Positions 7,628 to 15,898 of a DNA stretch of 56,387 nucleotides are shown here, piece by piece. Positions within the stretch are counted from its first letter, which is position 1; each line of letters starts with the position of its first letter. The stretch is taken from positions 1 through 56,387 of the forward strand of contig JAFRYE010000012.1 of the NCBI GenBank assembly GCA_017441265.1. Direction: 5' to 3'. The notes beneath the pieces were generated by a model. The model saw only the letters and a program-made list of their open reading frames with translations, was not told where the DNA came from and did not search any database. This DNA comes from Lachnospiraceae bacterium (GTDB lineage Bacteria; Bacillota; Clostridia; Lachnospirales; Lachnospiraceae). Made by a program: the position numbers and the translations under genes.

Positions 7628-10252
7628 ATGAATAAAACGATGAAACGATGGATAGCGGTTGGAGCGGCAGCGGTTGCGGTTGTACTTGCAATCGTTTTTC
7701 TGGTGCTGCCGAAATCGAAGAACAACAAGAAAAATGAAACCGGCGAAGATGTCTTTTTGTATGACAGTGTAGTGTCCTCGTACAACTATTCGGAGCGCGC
7801 GATACTGTATCTGGACAACGACGGGATACTTCACATGATCGATACGGCCTCGGGCAAAAATGTGATCTATTGCAACCGGCCGAACTGTACGCACGCCGGA
7901 TATTCCCACAAGAATCCCAATCCGTCGTGTCCTGCTGCATTCAGCAGTTTTGGCCTGAGCGGAGTGGTTTTGCATAACAAGCATCTCTACTTCATCGGCA
8001 ATATGACGGATGAAGACGTGTTCAGAACACAGTATCTCTATGAGACGGATGCCAACGGTGAAAACCGCAGACAGGTTGCGACTCTCAATAATGTTCAGAA
8101 TGTTCCGAGTGTCTTGTACAGGGATAAGTATGCGATCGGCGTGTACAATAACAACTGCGAGATCAACGAGGACGGAATGATCGTCAGTGACAATAAGTAT
8201 GAATCCGGAATCTTTGTCATCAACCTTGAGAATTATAAAGTGCAGATGTCGGAGCGGTTGACTGGGCTGCAGGTTTATGTTTCGGATATCTTTTATGAGG
8301 ACGGAGAGGTTTATTTCGTAAGTACACATTTTGACGATTCGCTTACGGAGCCGGAGGTCCTCGAAGGCATGGAAAAAAATGAGTCCTTCGTGTATGCAAA
8401 TCTCAAATGGGATATCTATCGATACGATATAGCAGGCGGGAAAACCGAATTGCTCAAGACCATCGACAATATAAGCTTCTTTGAGATGGTCGAAGGCGAT
8501 GCTTACTATGTGGCCGGCGAGGAATACTTTGTGTTCGACAGCAAGAGCAGGGAGACCGAAAAGCTGCCGATCGATACGTCTGCCATAGCGTTTCACAAGG
8601 ATAAAGGCCTCTTGTATTTCAGCCTTACGGACGGCGACGAAACCGTGTTTTGCCGTTTGAACAACGGAGCAACGGAAGAGTTGATGAGAACGCCGAAGTG
8701 GCGTTCGGTCAGCATAGCGAACATGTGCGGGGATTCGGTGTATGTCATGTATTTCGAGACGGGCGAAGGGTATTCTCTGGGAGTATTGAGCCTCGACGAT
8801 TTTACGCACGGACGATTCAATGTGAGAAAGCTGGATAACGGCACCAGAGAAGAATCGCCCGTTACGGTCGAAGAGGAACCGGAACCGAATGCCAAGATCA
8901 TAACCTATGCGATCCCGTCGATCTGTTACGTGGATGAAAAAAATGTTCGAAAGCTTAACGCCGCGCTTCGTGAGGACGGATATGATTACCGGCTGAAGAT
9001 ACAGCAACTGAGTACCGCAGATTATATTAGGAACCTTCAAAGACAACTGGAAAACGGAACTGTGGATGTTGCTTTCGGGTGGATGTCGTCTTTCACAGAC
9101 GGAAATGATGTTGCCAAGTTCCTTGCGTCCGGAGCCGTTCTGGATCTTGGCCCGATTCTGGCCGAGGGGAAGGGAAAAGTGCTTTATGACACGTTTCCGA
9201 AGAATCTCTGGGAGGCATCGAAATTTGATGGCAAGAATTTCGTGATCCCCCGTGCAACGTCCGTTTCGGAGGGAGTTTTCGCCGTGTTTAACAGGGACTA
9301 CATCCCGGACGAGGAGATCGAGCAATGGGACGGAAGTATCGAAGGGATCTATGAGATCCTTAAGAAAACCGAGTGGGACGACAGTAAGGGATACCGCTTT
9401 CTGTACCTCCTCAGTGAAGACGGATTCGGTGATATGATCGGAGGGGATCTGGAATACGGCCTGTTCTTCGATTATGACTCGCGAACGATCGAAAACCCTC
9501 TGGAATCAGAGAAAGTTGTGGGGTATCAGAAGGTCCTCGAGCAGATGAGAAACGACGGGTATATTGCGGATGCGAACGGCTATCTGGCTTCCGAAGACCC
9601 GAATTCAGTTGCCTTGTACGATAAAGTCATTCTGAAAAATGAGGAGTCCGGCAACTATCTTGTGGCGCTGGAAGGCGGAGAGATCGGCAAACGGTTTCAG
9701 AAGGCTAATCTTGTTGTTAAGCAGGTAAAAACATATATCAGACCGAGGATCGGTGCCTGCACGGTGATCTCGAACAATACGAAAGACCTCGATGCGGTGC
9801 TGGATTTTCTGAATCTTTTGTACGGCGAAGGCAAGTACGGAAATATTCTGCTCCACGGGGAGGAAGGGGTAGATTATAAAGTTGTCGACGGTGTCGCCGT
9901 GAATATGGACGGGTCCGAGCTGGAGGAGGATTTTTTCACCAAAACATGCCTGAATCTGTTTATAAACGTGTATCTCACCGGTGCCGATAAGATTACGGAC
10001 GACCATAAGAAAGCCCTCTTTGATTTCTATAACAGCACTTCGTTGTCGCCGTTTTTGAGTTTCCAACCGGATACGGCAGAGATCGGGGGTGTCGGAACGG
10101 ATGTCATGGACTTTTTCAGGAAGGCTGCAAGTATCGACGAAAAAGTTCCGCTGGAGGAACTTGTTTCGAGTGCAAAAGAAAAACTGAAGGAGGACGGCAT
10201 CGACGCTTATCTTGAGAGTGTCAGAAGCCAGTGGGAGGAATACTGCCGATGA
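7628..10252 (+). CDS. Membrane-anchored propeller plus extracellular solute-binding protein fusion
   Basis: An 874-aa surface protein. Residues 9-27 form an uncleaved-looking membrane anchor without a lipobox cysteine. Residues 40-420 look like a beta-propeller (repeated strands with DGILHMID, KHLYFIG, DGEVYFVS). Its first blade carries a cysteine cluster, CNRPNCTH followed by a third Cys near residue 100. Residues about 425-874 read as a family-1 extracellular solute-binding domain (ITYAIPSICY, VDVAFGWMSSF, FVIPRATSVSEGVFAVFNRDY). AGGTGGGGG precedes ATG 7628. Its stop overlaps the ABC ATPase start (ATGA), so it probably serves as that transporter's outer sensor or substrate-binding part. Confidence 0.8.
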   Translation: MNKTMKRWIAVGAAAVAVVLAIVFLVLPKSKNNKKNETGEDVFLYDSVVSSYNYSERAILYLDNDGILHMIDTASGKNVIYCNRPNCTHAGYSHKNPNPSCPAAFSSFGLSGVVLHNKHLYFIGNMTDEDVFRTQYLYETDANGENRRQVATLNNVQNVPSVLYRDKYAIGVYNNNCEINEDGMIVSDNKYESGIFVINLENYKVQMSERLTGLQVYVSDIFYEDGEVYFVSTHFDDSLTEPEVLEGMEKNESFVYANLKWDIYRYDIAGGKTELLKTIDNISFFEMVEGDAYYVAGEEYFVFDSKSRETEKLPIDTSAIAFHKDKGLLYFSLTDGDETVFCRLNNGATEELMRTPKWRSVSIANMCGDSVYVMYFETGEGYSLGVLSLDDFTHGRFNVRKLDNGTREESPVTVEEEPEPNAKIITYAIPSICYVDEKNVRKLNAALREDGYDYRLKIQQLSTADYIRNLQRQLENGTVDVAFGWMSSFTDGNDVAKFLASGAVLDLGPILAEGKGKVLYDTFPKNLWEASKFDGKNFVIPRATSVSEGVFAVFNRDYIPDEEIEQWDGSIEGIYEILKKTEWDDSKGYRFLYLLSEDGFGDMIGGDLEYGLFFDYDSRTIENPLESEKVVGYQKVLEQMRNDGYIADANGYLASEDPNSVALYDKVILKNEESGNYLVALEGGEIGKRFQKANLVVKQVKTYIRPRIGACTVISNNTKDLDAVLDFLNLLYGEGKYGNILLHGEEGVDYKVVDGVAVNMDGSELEEDFFTKTCLNLFINVYLTGADKITDDHKKALFDFYNSTSLSPFLSFQPDTAEIGGVGTDVMDFFRKAASIDEKVPLEELVSSAKEKLKEDGIDAYLESVRSQWEEYCR

Positions 10253-11112
10253 TACTGAAGCTTGAGGGTCTTACCAAGATCTACAAAGACAAAACGGCAT
10301 TGGACGGTATCACGTTTTCGTTTACGCCGGGGATCTACGGTCTCCTGGGCCCCAACGGCGCCGGAAAATCCACCATGATGAACCTGATCACGGATAATCT
10401 GGTCCCCACCAAAGGGCGGGTCACGCTCGACGAAAAAACGATCACCGAACTGGGAAGCGAATACCGGAAACTGTTGGGCTATATGCCCCAGCAGCAGAAC
10501 ATATACCCGGACTTAAGCCTCCGGCGATTCCTGTATTTCATGGCGTCGCTGAAGGGCTTGACGAAGCGGGATGCGGACAGGGAGATCGGTCATTTTGCAA
10601 GGATGGTGAATCTGGAGGAGGTCCTCGGTAAGAAACTGGGGGCTTTTTCCGGTGGAATGAAGCAGCGTGCGCTTCTGGCGCAGGCGCTCCTCGGAGACCC
10701 CGGAATACTGATCCTAGACGAGCCGACGGCAGGCCTTGACCCGAAAGAGAGGATCCGGGTTCGGAATCTGATCTCGGAGGTCGCGCGCGACAAGATCGTC
10801 ATCCTTGCGACGCATGTGGTCACGGACGTGGAATTCATCGCGAAGGAGATCATCATGCTCAACGGCGGGACCATTTTGCGAAGCGGTACCCCCACCGAGC
10901 TGCTCCGGGAACTGGACGGAAGCGTGTGGAATATCCATATAACCGATGACGAGCTGGACTCGGTCAATGAGAGATACAAGGTGAGCAACATTTCCCGGGA
11001 CGAGGACGGAATTATCGCCCGGGTCATCACCGATGCGCCGGATGAGCGCTGGGCGAAAGAGGCGGTTCGGCCGAATCTCGAGGACCTGTATCTGTATCTT
11101 AACGGAGCTTAA
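10249..11112 (+). CDS. ABC transporter ATP-binding protein
   Basis: A 287-aa ATPase of the ABC-2/DrrA type. Walker A is GPNGAGKST (about residues 36-44), the Q-loop is MPQQQN, the signature is FSGGMKQR (about 130-137) and Walker B is LILDEPTAGLD (about 150-160), followed by the H-loop ATHV. The start at 10249 overlaps the upstream stop (ATGA) and follows GGGAGGAA. Only 2 bases separate it from the permease gene. It powers the transporter formed with the 11115-13220 product. Translocation direction and cargo are not evident, but ABC-2 ATPases are usually exporters. Confidence 0.92.
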   Translation: MILKLEGLTKIYKDKTALDGITFSFTPGIYGLLGPNGAGKSTMMNLITDNLVPTKGRVTLDEKTITELGSEYRKLLGYMPQQQNIYPDLSLRRFLYFMASLKGLTKRDADREIGHFARMVNLEEVLGKKLGAFSGGMKQRALLAQALLGDPGILILDEPTAGLDPKERIRVRNLISEVARDKIVILATHVVTDVEFIAKEIIMLNGGTILRSGTPTELLRELDGSVWNIHITDDELDSVNERYKVSNISRDEDGIIARVITDAPDERWAKEAVRPNLEDLYLYLNGA

Positions 11113-11114
11113 CC

Positions 11115-13220
11115 ATGGCGATATTGAAACATGAACTGGGGAAACTGCTGACGAGGCGAACGGTGCTGATCCTGTTGCTTCTGATCGTCATCAATCCGCT
11201 GCTGCAGCTGTATACGATCAAGACGCCGAACGAAGACGGATATTCGCTCGCGGATTACAGCAGGGTGTACCGGGAAGTCAGTTTCCGGGATGCCGATGAG
11301 ATTTCCGCAATTCTCGAAGAGAGGAAGAACAACGTCGCAGTATACAGCGAGTATTTTCTCTGCCGAAGGGTTTCCGAGGAGGCGGCGTCGGTGCTCGCGT
11401 ATGAGGACTATCTCGATACCGTCGAAAAGAAAGCCGGCGAGATAGCGATACTGTCCGCGTTTGCCGGCGATGACGGATATGCCTTGGAAAATGCGGAGAA
11501 AACCGGAGAGGTATATCGGAAGCTTCGGGGAATCCGCCCCGAGGTGCAGGATCCCATGCCTCTTCTGAACATCACGGACAACGAGATCACGGACTACCTG
11601 GCGGTGATCATTTTGTTCATCCTCGCGATCAATCTCATTTTCCGTGAGAAAAATGAGGATCAACTGAAACTTCTGCGAACGACAGCCAACGGCAGAAGGA
11701 AACTGATGGCGGCCAAAGTCGCCGCCATGTTTGTGGCGGTCGTGGCGGTCATCGCGGCTTTGTACGGGGCGAATGCGATCGTAAGCCGGTGCGTCTTCGG
11801 CACCATGGATCTGAGCAGTCCGCTGCAAAGCCTGTATCAGTACCGGACCAGCCCGTTTGCGATCAGTCTGGGCGGCTACCTGATCCGGTATTTTGCGGCG
11901 AAGATCTTAACCTGTTTTCTGCTTGGAACGTTCTTCATGCTGATGAGCGCGGTGTTTGGCAACATCGTTTTCGTCTTAACCGCGTCTGCGGTGCCGGTCC
12001 TGGTTGAAGGCGTGCTCCATGTGAAGATTTCCGCAACGCATTTTCTGGCGATCCTGAAGTACGCAAACGTTACGTACGGCATAAAGACCGGCGGCATGTT
12101 CTCGGACTATGTGAACCTAAATGTGTTTGGAACTCCGGTTAACTCATGGTGGCTGTATTGGATCCCGTGGCTGATCGCAACCGTTTTGGTCTCCTGGCTT
12201 GTCATCAATTATCTTGCGTCAACCCATGAGACGAAGGCCGTTTCCGTGAGGAAAATGAGCCTGCGCGTCGCCCCGGAGCGCCATACCTCCGTCTTCCTGC
12301 ACGAGTGCTACAAGATGCTCGTCCCCGGAAAATGCCTCATCATCCTGGTGCTTTTCGGCCTGTTTGTGATATGGTGGAATCCGGCCGCGAGGGTTTCGTT
12401 CGATTCCGCGGAGGAAGTCTATTACAAGGACTATATGGACAGCTTTTACGGGCCTTTGGATTCCGAGCGCCGTGGAATGATCGACGCGGAGAAGGCAAGG
12501 TTTGAGCGGCTTTCCGAGGAGATCGCCGAGGATCTTGCGCAGGGAAAGAGCGGGTACTATATCGATGTGAAATACAAAAGCGACCTGAACCGACAGGACG
12601 GCTTCAACAGGGTTATTGAGCATGTCGACTATCTGGAATCCGTGCCCGGCGGGTGGCTGTTTTTCGACAAGGGATATGATATCCTCACGGACGGGGAGAA
12701 TTCCCAAAACAGGGATATCATGCAGGCGTTTGTCTACGTCATTCTGCTGATCGCAGTGACATTCGGGATCTTCGGCCTTGATTACCGGTATTCGGAAATG
12801 CGGATCCTGCGGACGACGTACCGCGGCAGGAGACGGCTTCCGGGCATCAAATGCGTTCTGGGCGCGGCGTGCGCGCTGCTTGTGTTCGCCATGGTTTACC
12901 TGGTGCATATGCAAAACATCCTTGGGGCATACGGCGCGAAAGGACTCGACGCCCCGGCGGCGAGCATGGAGCATTTGGCACAGTTTTCGCCGAGTGTGTC
13001 GGTGCAGCAGTACCTTTGGATGATCCTGCTGATGCGGCTTATTGGCGGTCTGCTTATCATTGCGGCCGTTGCCCTGTTGTTCCGGTGGCTGAAAAACGGG
13101 ATCACGGTGATCATCGCGTGCGTTGTCATTTTCCTGCTGCCGCTCGTTCTGGTCGCCTTGGGTGCGCCGGGGGCGCAGTATGTTTTATGCAATCCGCTGC
13201 TGTTGGGCAACGTCTTCTGA
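11115..13220 (+). CDS. ABC-2 type membrane permease
   Basis: A 701-aa integral membrane protein. The first span is at residues 13-33. After a 120-residue extracytoplasmic loop, a block of spans covers about 160-390, and a second half repeats the plan (span near 400, outer loop about 420-525, then spans about 530-700). This two-halved layout resembles a fused pair of ABC-2 permease units, so one chain may replace a dimer. It starts 2 bases after the ATPase stop. A terminator closes the operon. Cargo is unknown. Confidence 0.85.
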   Translation: MAILKHELGKLLTRRTVLILLLLIVINPLLQLYTIKTPNEDGYSLADYSRVYREVSFRDADEISAILEERKNNVAVYSEYFLCRRVSEEAASVLAYEDYLDTVEKKAGEIAILSAFAGDDGYALENAEKTGEVYRKLRGIRPEVQDPMPLLNITDNEITDYLAVIILFILAINLIFREKNEDQLKLLRTTANGRRKLMAAKVAAMFVAVVAVIAALYGANAIVSRCVFGTMDLSSPLQSLYQYRTSPFAISLGGYLIRYFAAKILTCFLLGTFFMLMSAVFGNIVFVLTASAVPVLVEGVLHVKISATHFLAILKYANVTYGIKTGGMFSDYVNLNVFGTPVNSWWLYWIPWLIATVLVSWLVINYLASTHETKAVSVRKMSLRVAPERHTSVFLHECYKMLVPGKCLIILVLFGLFVIWWNPAARVSFDSAEEVYYKDYMDSFYGPLDSERRGMIDAEKARFERLSEEIAEDLAQGKSGYYIDVKYKSDLNRQDGFNRVIEHVDYLESVPGGWLFFDKGYDILTDGENSQNRDIMQAFVYVILLIAVTFGIFGLDYRYSEMRILRTTYRGRRRLPGIKCVLGAACALLVFAMVYLVHMQNILGAYGAKGLDAPAASMEHLAQFSPSVSVQQYLWMILLMRLIGGLLIIAAVALLFRWLKNGITVIIACVVIFLLPLVLVALGAPGAQYVLCNPLLLGNVF

Positions 13221-13251
13221 CAGCCGCCCCGTAAATGAAATCAAAAAGAAG

Positions 13252-13299
13252 AATCCCGCCGCATTTTCCGAACGGAGAATCGCGGCGGGAATTTGTTTG
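13252..13299 (+). terminator. Terminator of the sigma/ABC operon
   Basis: AATCCCGCCGC (13252-13262) pairs with GCGGCGGGAATT (13282-13293) with one bulge, followed by TTTGTTT on the plus strand. The loop contains a copy of the CATTTTCCG repeat (13262-13270). Confidence 0.7.
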
Positions 13300-13385
13300 C
13301 CGCAAGACGTCGCAGGCTCTTTTATAAAGGATCGAACTGTGGTATACTTAGGTAATCATTTTTCGGAGAAGAGGGGGAGCAGACC

Positions 13386-13859
13386 ATGGCAAATGAGGCC
13401 GATTACGTCTACCGCCGGAGCCGCAGCGTGGCCATTGTCACGCGCAACGGGAAAATTCTGATGGAGAGGGTTCGTTATTTCGGCCGTGTGTTCTACACGG
13501 TTCCGGGAGGCGGGATCGAGGCGGGGGAGACGCCGGAACAGGCGGCAATCCGCGAGCTGAAGGAGGAGTGCGGTCTGGACGGCACAATCATCCGGCCGCT
13601 GACGGTACAATACAAGGAAAACGGCGCTGCGGAGTACTCCTTCTGGGTGAAGGTTCCCCCGGAGCAGGAGGCGATCACGGGGTATGACCCGGAGGAGACC
13701 GACGACAATCCGCCGCTACAGGAAGTGCTCTGGATGTCGCTTTCGGAGATCAGCGAGAAGGACCGGGCGTTTCTGTGGTCCTACGGGCTGTTGTTTGTGG
13801 ATGACTTTTTTGAGGAAGTGAAGCGCTGGGGAGACGCAGTCAGTTATCCGGAGTGCTGA
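13386..13859 (+). CDS. Nudix hydrolase
   Basis: A 157-aa single-domain Nudix protein. The box is complete, GGGIEAGETPEQAAIRELKEECG at about residues 40-62, with REL and EE metal-binding residues. ATG 13386 follows a GGGGGAGCAG purine run. A TATACT at 13343-13348 is a plausible -10. It hydrolyses a nucleoside diphosphate linked to another moiety; the substrate cannot be read from sequence. It is the second Nudix domain in the window and unlike the fused one in its flanks. Confidence 0.88.
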   Translation: MANEADYVYRRSRSVAIVTRNGKILMERVRYFGRVFYTVPGGGIEAGETPEQAAIRELKEECGLDGTIIRPLTVQYKENGAAEYSFWVKVPPEQEAITGYDPEETDDNPPLQEVLWMSLSEISEKDRAFLWSYGLLFVDDFFEEVKRWGDAVSYPEC

Positions 13860-13880
13860 GTCTGATATAGGAGGAGACGG

Positions 13881-13940
13881 ATGAATATCAGTTTGGGATA
13901 TCGAAAGCGCGGATTTGACGCGTACGAAGGCAAAGGCTAA
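13881..13940 (+). CDS. Possible 19-aa peptide or truncated gene start
   Basis: AGGAGG (13870-13875) stands ideally before ATG 13881, but the frame stops after 19 codons, inside a triple tandem copy of AAAGGCT (13932-13952 region). The good ribosome site with an abrupt end at a slippage-prone repeat suggests a gene start cut off by repeat expansion or deletion. A 10-bp hairpin follows at 13954-13987. No family can be named. Confidence 0.3.
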   Translation: MNISLGYRKRGFDAYEGKG

Positions 13941-13953
13941 AGGCTAAAGGCGG

Positions 13954-13987
13954 CTTCCCGGTGGACTATTCGAGGCGCACCGGGAAG
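13954..13987. repeat. 10-bp hairpin between small ORF and membrane gene
   Basis: CTTCCCGGTG (13954-13963) and CACCGGGAAG (13978-13987) are perfect complements around a 14-base loop. No T-tract follows on either strand, so it may stabilise or attenuate rather than terminate. Confidence 0.5.
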
Positions 13988-14032
13988 ACCGACGAATGAG
14001 ACAATACTGCGAAAACAACGAAAGGCAATCCG

Positions 14033-14542
14033 ATGGAAAAGGAAAATGAATACCGGAAAATGGTGTTTCGTCGATCGATACGCTATGATATTGTTTTGCT
14101 GCTTGTGCTGATCGCGGCGGTGGGAGGAACCTGGCTGGTCGCGTCCGTCGTTTCGTTCCTCAAGACATTTTTCGTCGTACTGGCGATCCTGTTCTCCGTT
14201 CTGTTTGTCGGTTTTGTGGCGCTTTTGATCAACTACCATATCAAGGTGCGGACATGGCCGATCGCCGCAGGGACAGTCGAGGAGGTATATCTTGACGATC
14301 CGAGCGGGCAGCCGACCTCGTCGGCCCGGGTGCGGTACGAGGATAAGGACGGCAACGAGTACGTGCGCGAGTGGGGCGTGTCGTCCTACGGAGACTGGGA
14401 GGACGGCTGCGAGCAGAAGGTGGCGGAGATGCTGCAGGCCGACCGCGACAGGTTTGAGGGCGCCGGCGGACCGGTGTTTTACTCGTCGAAGAATCCGGAC
14501 AAGTGCCTGATCATGCTGGAGGATTTCACAAAGAACGGTTAG
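14033..14542 (+). CDS. DUF3592-like membrane protein, 169 aa
   Basis: Two closely spaced membrane spans (about residues 18-38 and 44-66) are followed by a soluble domain (70-169) with repeated beta strands (ARVRYEDKDGNEYVREWG) and an end motif, VFYSSKNPDKCLIMLED. This arrangement and the Y-NPxxC-like ending resemble DUF3592 proteins. The start is weakly supported by GAAAGG upstream. Function of the family is unknown; it probably sits in the cytoplasmic membrane with the soluble part on one face. It lies 8 bases before the MFS gene, so they are likely co-transcribed. Confidence 0.65.
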   Translation: MEKENEYRKMVFRRSIRYDIVLLLVLIAAVGGTWLVASVVSFLKTFFVVLAILFSVLFVGFVALLINYHIKVRTWPIAAGTVEEVYLDDPSGQPTSSARVRYEDKDGNEYVREWGVSSYGDWEDGCEQKVAEMLQADRDRFEGAGGPVFYSSKNPDKCLIMLEDFTKNG

Positions 14543-14550
14543 GAGGGTCT

Positions 14551-15741
14551 ATGGCCACACTTTTGATCGCCGTGATCTATGCGGCATTTGTCGGCTTAGG
14601 GCTTCCCGACTCGCTGTTCGGGGCCTCGTGGCCGTCCATCTACACGGAGTTCGGACTGCCGTTCTCGCTGGGAGGGCTTGTCACGGGCATCTGTTTTGTC
14701 GGAACAACGATCTCGAGCCTGATGAGCGCGAGGCTCATAAAGAGCCTTGGGACCAACAAACTCACGGCAGGATGTACTCTCTTGACGGCTGCGGCATTGT
14801 TCGGGTACAGCATGTCGGGGAGTTTCCTGTTCGTATGCATCTTTGCCGTTCCGCTGGGACTCGGCGCGGGCTCCATCGACACAGCGCTCAACAACTATGT
14901 CGCCCTGCATTACAGTGCGTCGCAGATGAGTTTTCTGCATTGCTTTTACGGCGTCGGCGTCACGGTGAGTCCGTTCATCATGACGATGGTGTTTCGGGGC
15001 GGCATGGGCTGGAGAACCGGCTACCGGATTGCGGCATTCATTCAGCTCGGACTGGCGATCCTTTTGATCGCTACGCTTCCCGTCTGGAAGAAAGTGCACG
15101 GCGGGGAGACGGCGGCGGAAGAGGAGTTTGAGACTCTGACGCTGCGGGAGGCGGCATCCATTCGGGGCGTCAAGATCATGTGGATGCTCTTCGTTTGCTC
15201 GGTGGCGATCGAGGCTTCCGCCGGCGGCTGGAGCAGTACGTTTCTGGTCGAGAGCCGGAATGCGAGCGACGAATTTGCCGCTGCGGCGGTGACGTTTTAC
15301 TATCTCGGAATGACCCTCGGGCGATTCCTCTCCGGCGTTTTTGCGCGGAATCTGCACAGCTGGAAGATCGTCAAGATCGGTCTGGTGACGCTGGGGATTG
15401 CCCTTGCGCTGCTTTTGTTCGTGCCGAACAACTATGTCACGGTCGGCGCGTTGATGCTGATCGGGATCGGCAACGGCCCGATGTTTCCGAACTTCAACTA
15501 TCTCGCGCCGGAGAACTTCGGAGAGAAGCGCTCGTCCGCGATCATCGGCACGCAGATGGCGGTGTCGAGCTTTGCGTTCCTCGCGGGTCAGGTGTGCTGC
15601 GGCCTGCTGGGGCAGGCGCTGGGAATGCGGGTGTTCCCGCTGTACCTCGTCGCATTTTACGGTCTCATGCTGATCGTGTTCAGGCGCGGGGCGAAGATTT
15701 GGAAAATGCCGAAGCTGTTCGAGCGGCAGGATCATGCGTAG
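14551..15741 (+). CDS. MFS transporter, fucose permease-like
   Basis: A 396-aa major facilitator with about 12 hydrophobic spans. GGAGGG (14541-14546) precedes ATG 14551, which rules out the longer reading from 14503. Motifs include GLPDSLFGASWPSIY at the first span, GLGAGSIDTALNNYVALHY near 110 and FLHCFYGVGVTVSP near 130, all characteristic of the FucP-like sugar-transporter branch. A central cytoplasmic loop lies near 190-205. It probably moves a sugar or similar solute with protons. The substrate is not determinable here. Confidence 0.85.
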   Translation: MATLLIAVIYAAFVGLGLPDSLFGASWPSIYTEFGLPFSLGGLVTGICFVGTTISSLMSARLIKSLGTNKLTAGCTLLTAAALFGYSMSGSFLFVCIFAVPLGLGAGSIDTALNNYVALHYSASQMSFLHCFYGVGVTVSPFIMTMVFRGGMGWRTGYRIAAFIQLGLAILLIATLPVWKKVHGGETAAEEEFETLTLREAASIRGVKIMWMLFVCSVAIEASAGGWSSTFLVESRNASDEFAAAAVTFYYLGMTLGRFLSGVFARNLHSWKIVKIGLVTLGIALALLLFVPNNYVTVGALMLIGIGNGPMFPNFNYLAPENFGEKRSSAIIGTQMAVSSFAFLAGQVCCGLLGQALGMRVFPLYLVAFYGLMLIVFRRGAKIWKMPKLFERQDHA

Positions 15742-15751
15742 GAGGAAGAAT

Positions 15752-15877
15752 ATGGCTGATACACAGGAATTTTTCATCGACAGTTGCGAGGTGCCGATCC
15801 ACGGGGACGACCATTGCTTCACGATGCATCTGAAGCAGATGGCCGATGCGCTGCGCTCATTTTTCGAACAACGATAG
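15752..15877 (+). CDS. Alpha/beta-hydrolase C-terminal stub, 41 aa
   Basis: AGGAGGAAGA stands before ATG 15752, and 41 codons follow. The segment VPIHGDDHCF with a following HLKQMADALRSFF helix resembles the last strand, catalytic His and final helix of dienelactone-type alpha/beta hydrolases. The nucleophile and acid regions are absent, so the encoded peptide cannot be an active hydrolase. It is either a decayed remnant that by chance retains a good ribosome site or a small protein derived from one. Family match is my inference from the GDDH motif. Confidence 0.45.
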   Translation: MADTQEFFIDSCEVPIHGDDHCFTMHLKQMADALRSFFEQR

Positions 15878-15898
15878 TACAGGAGGAAAGACAGGGAT

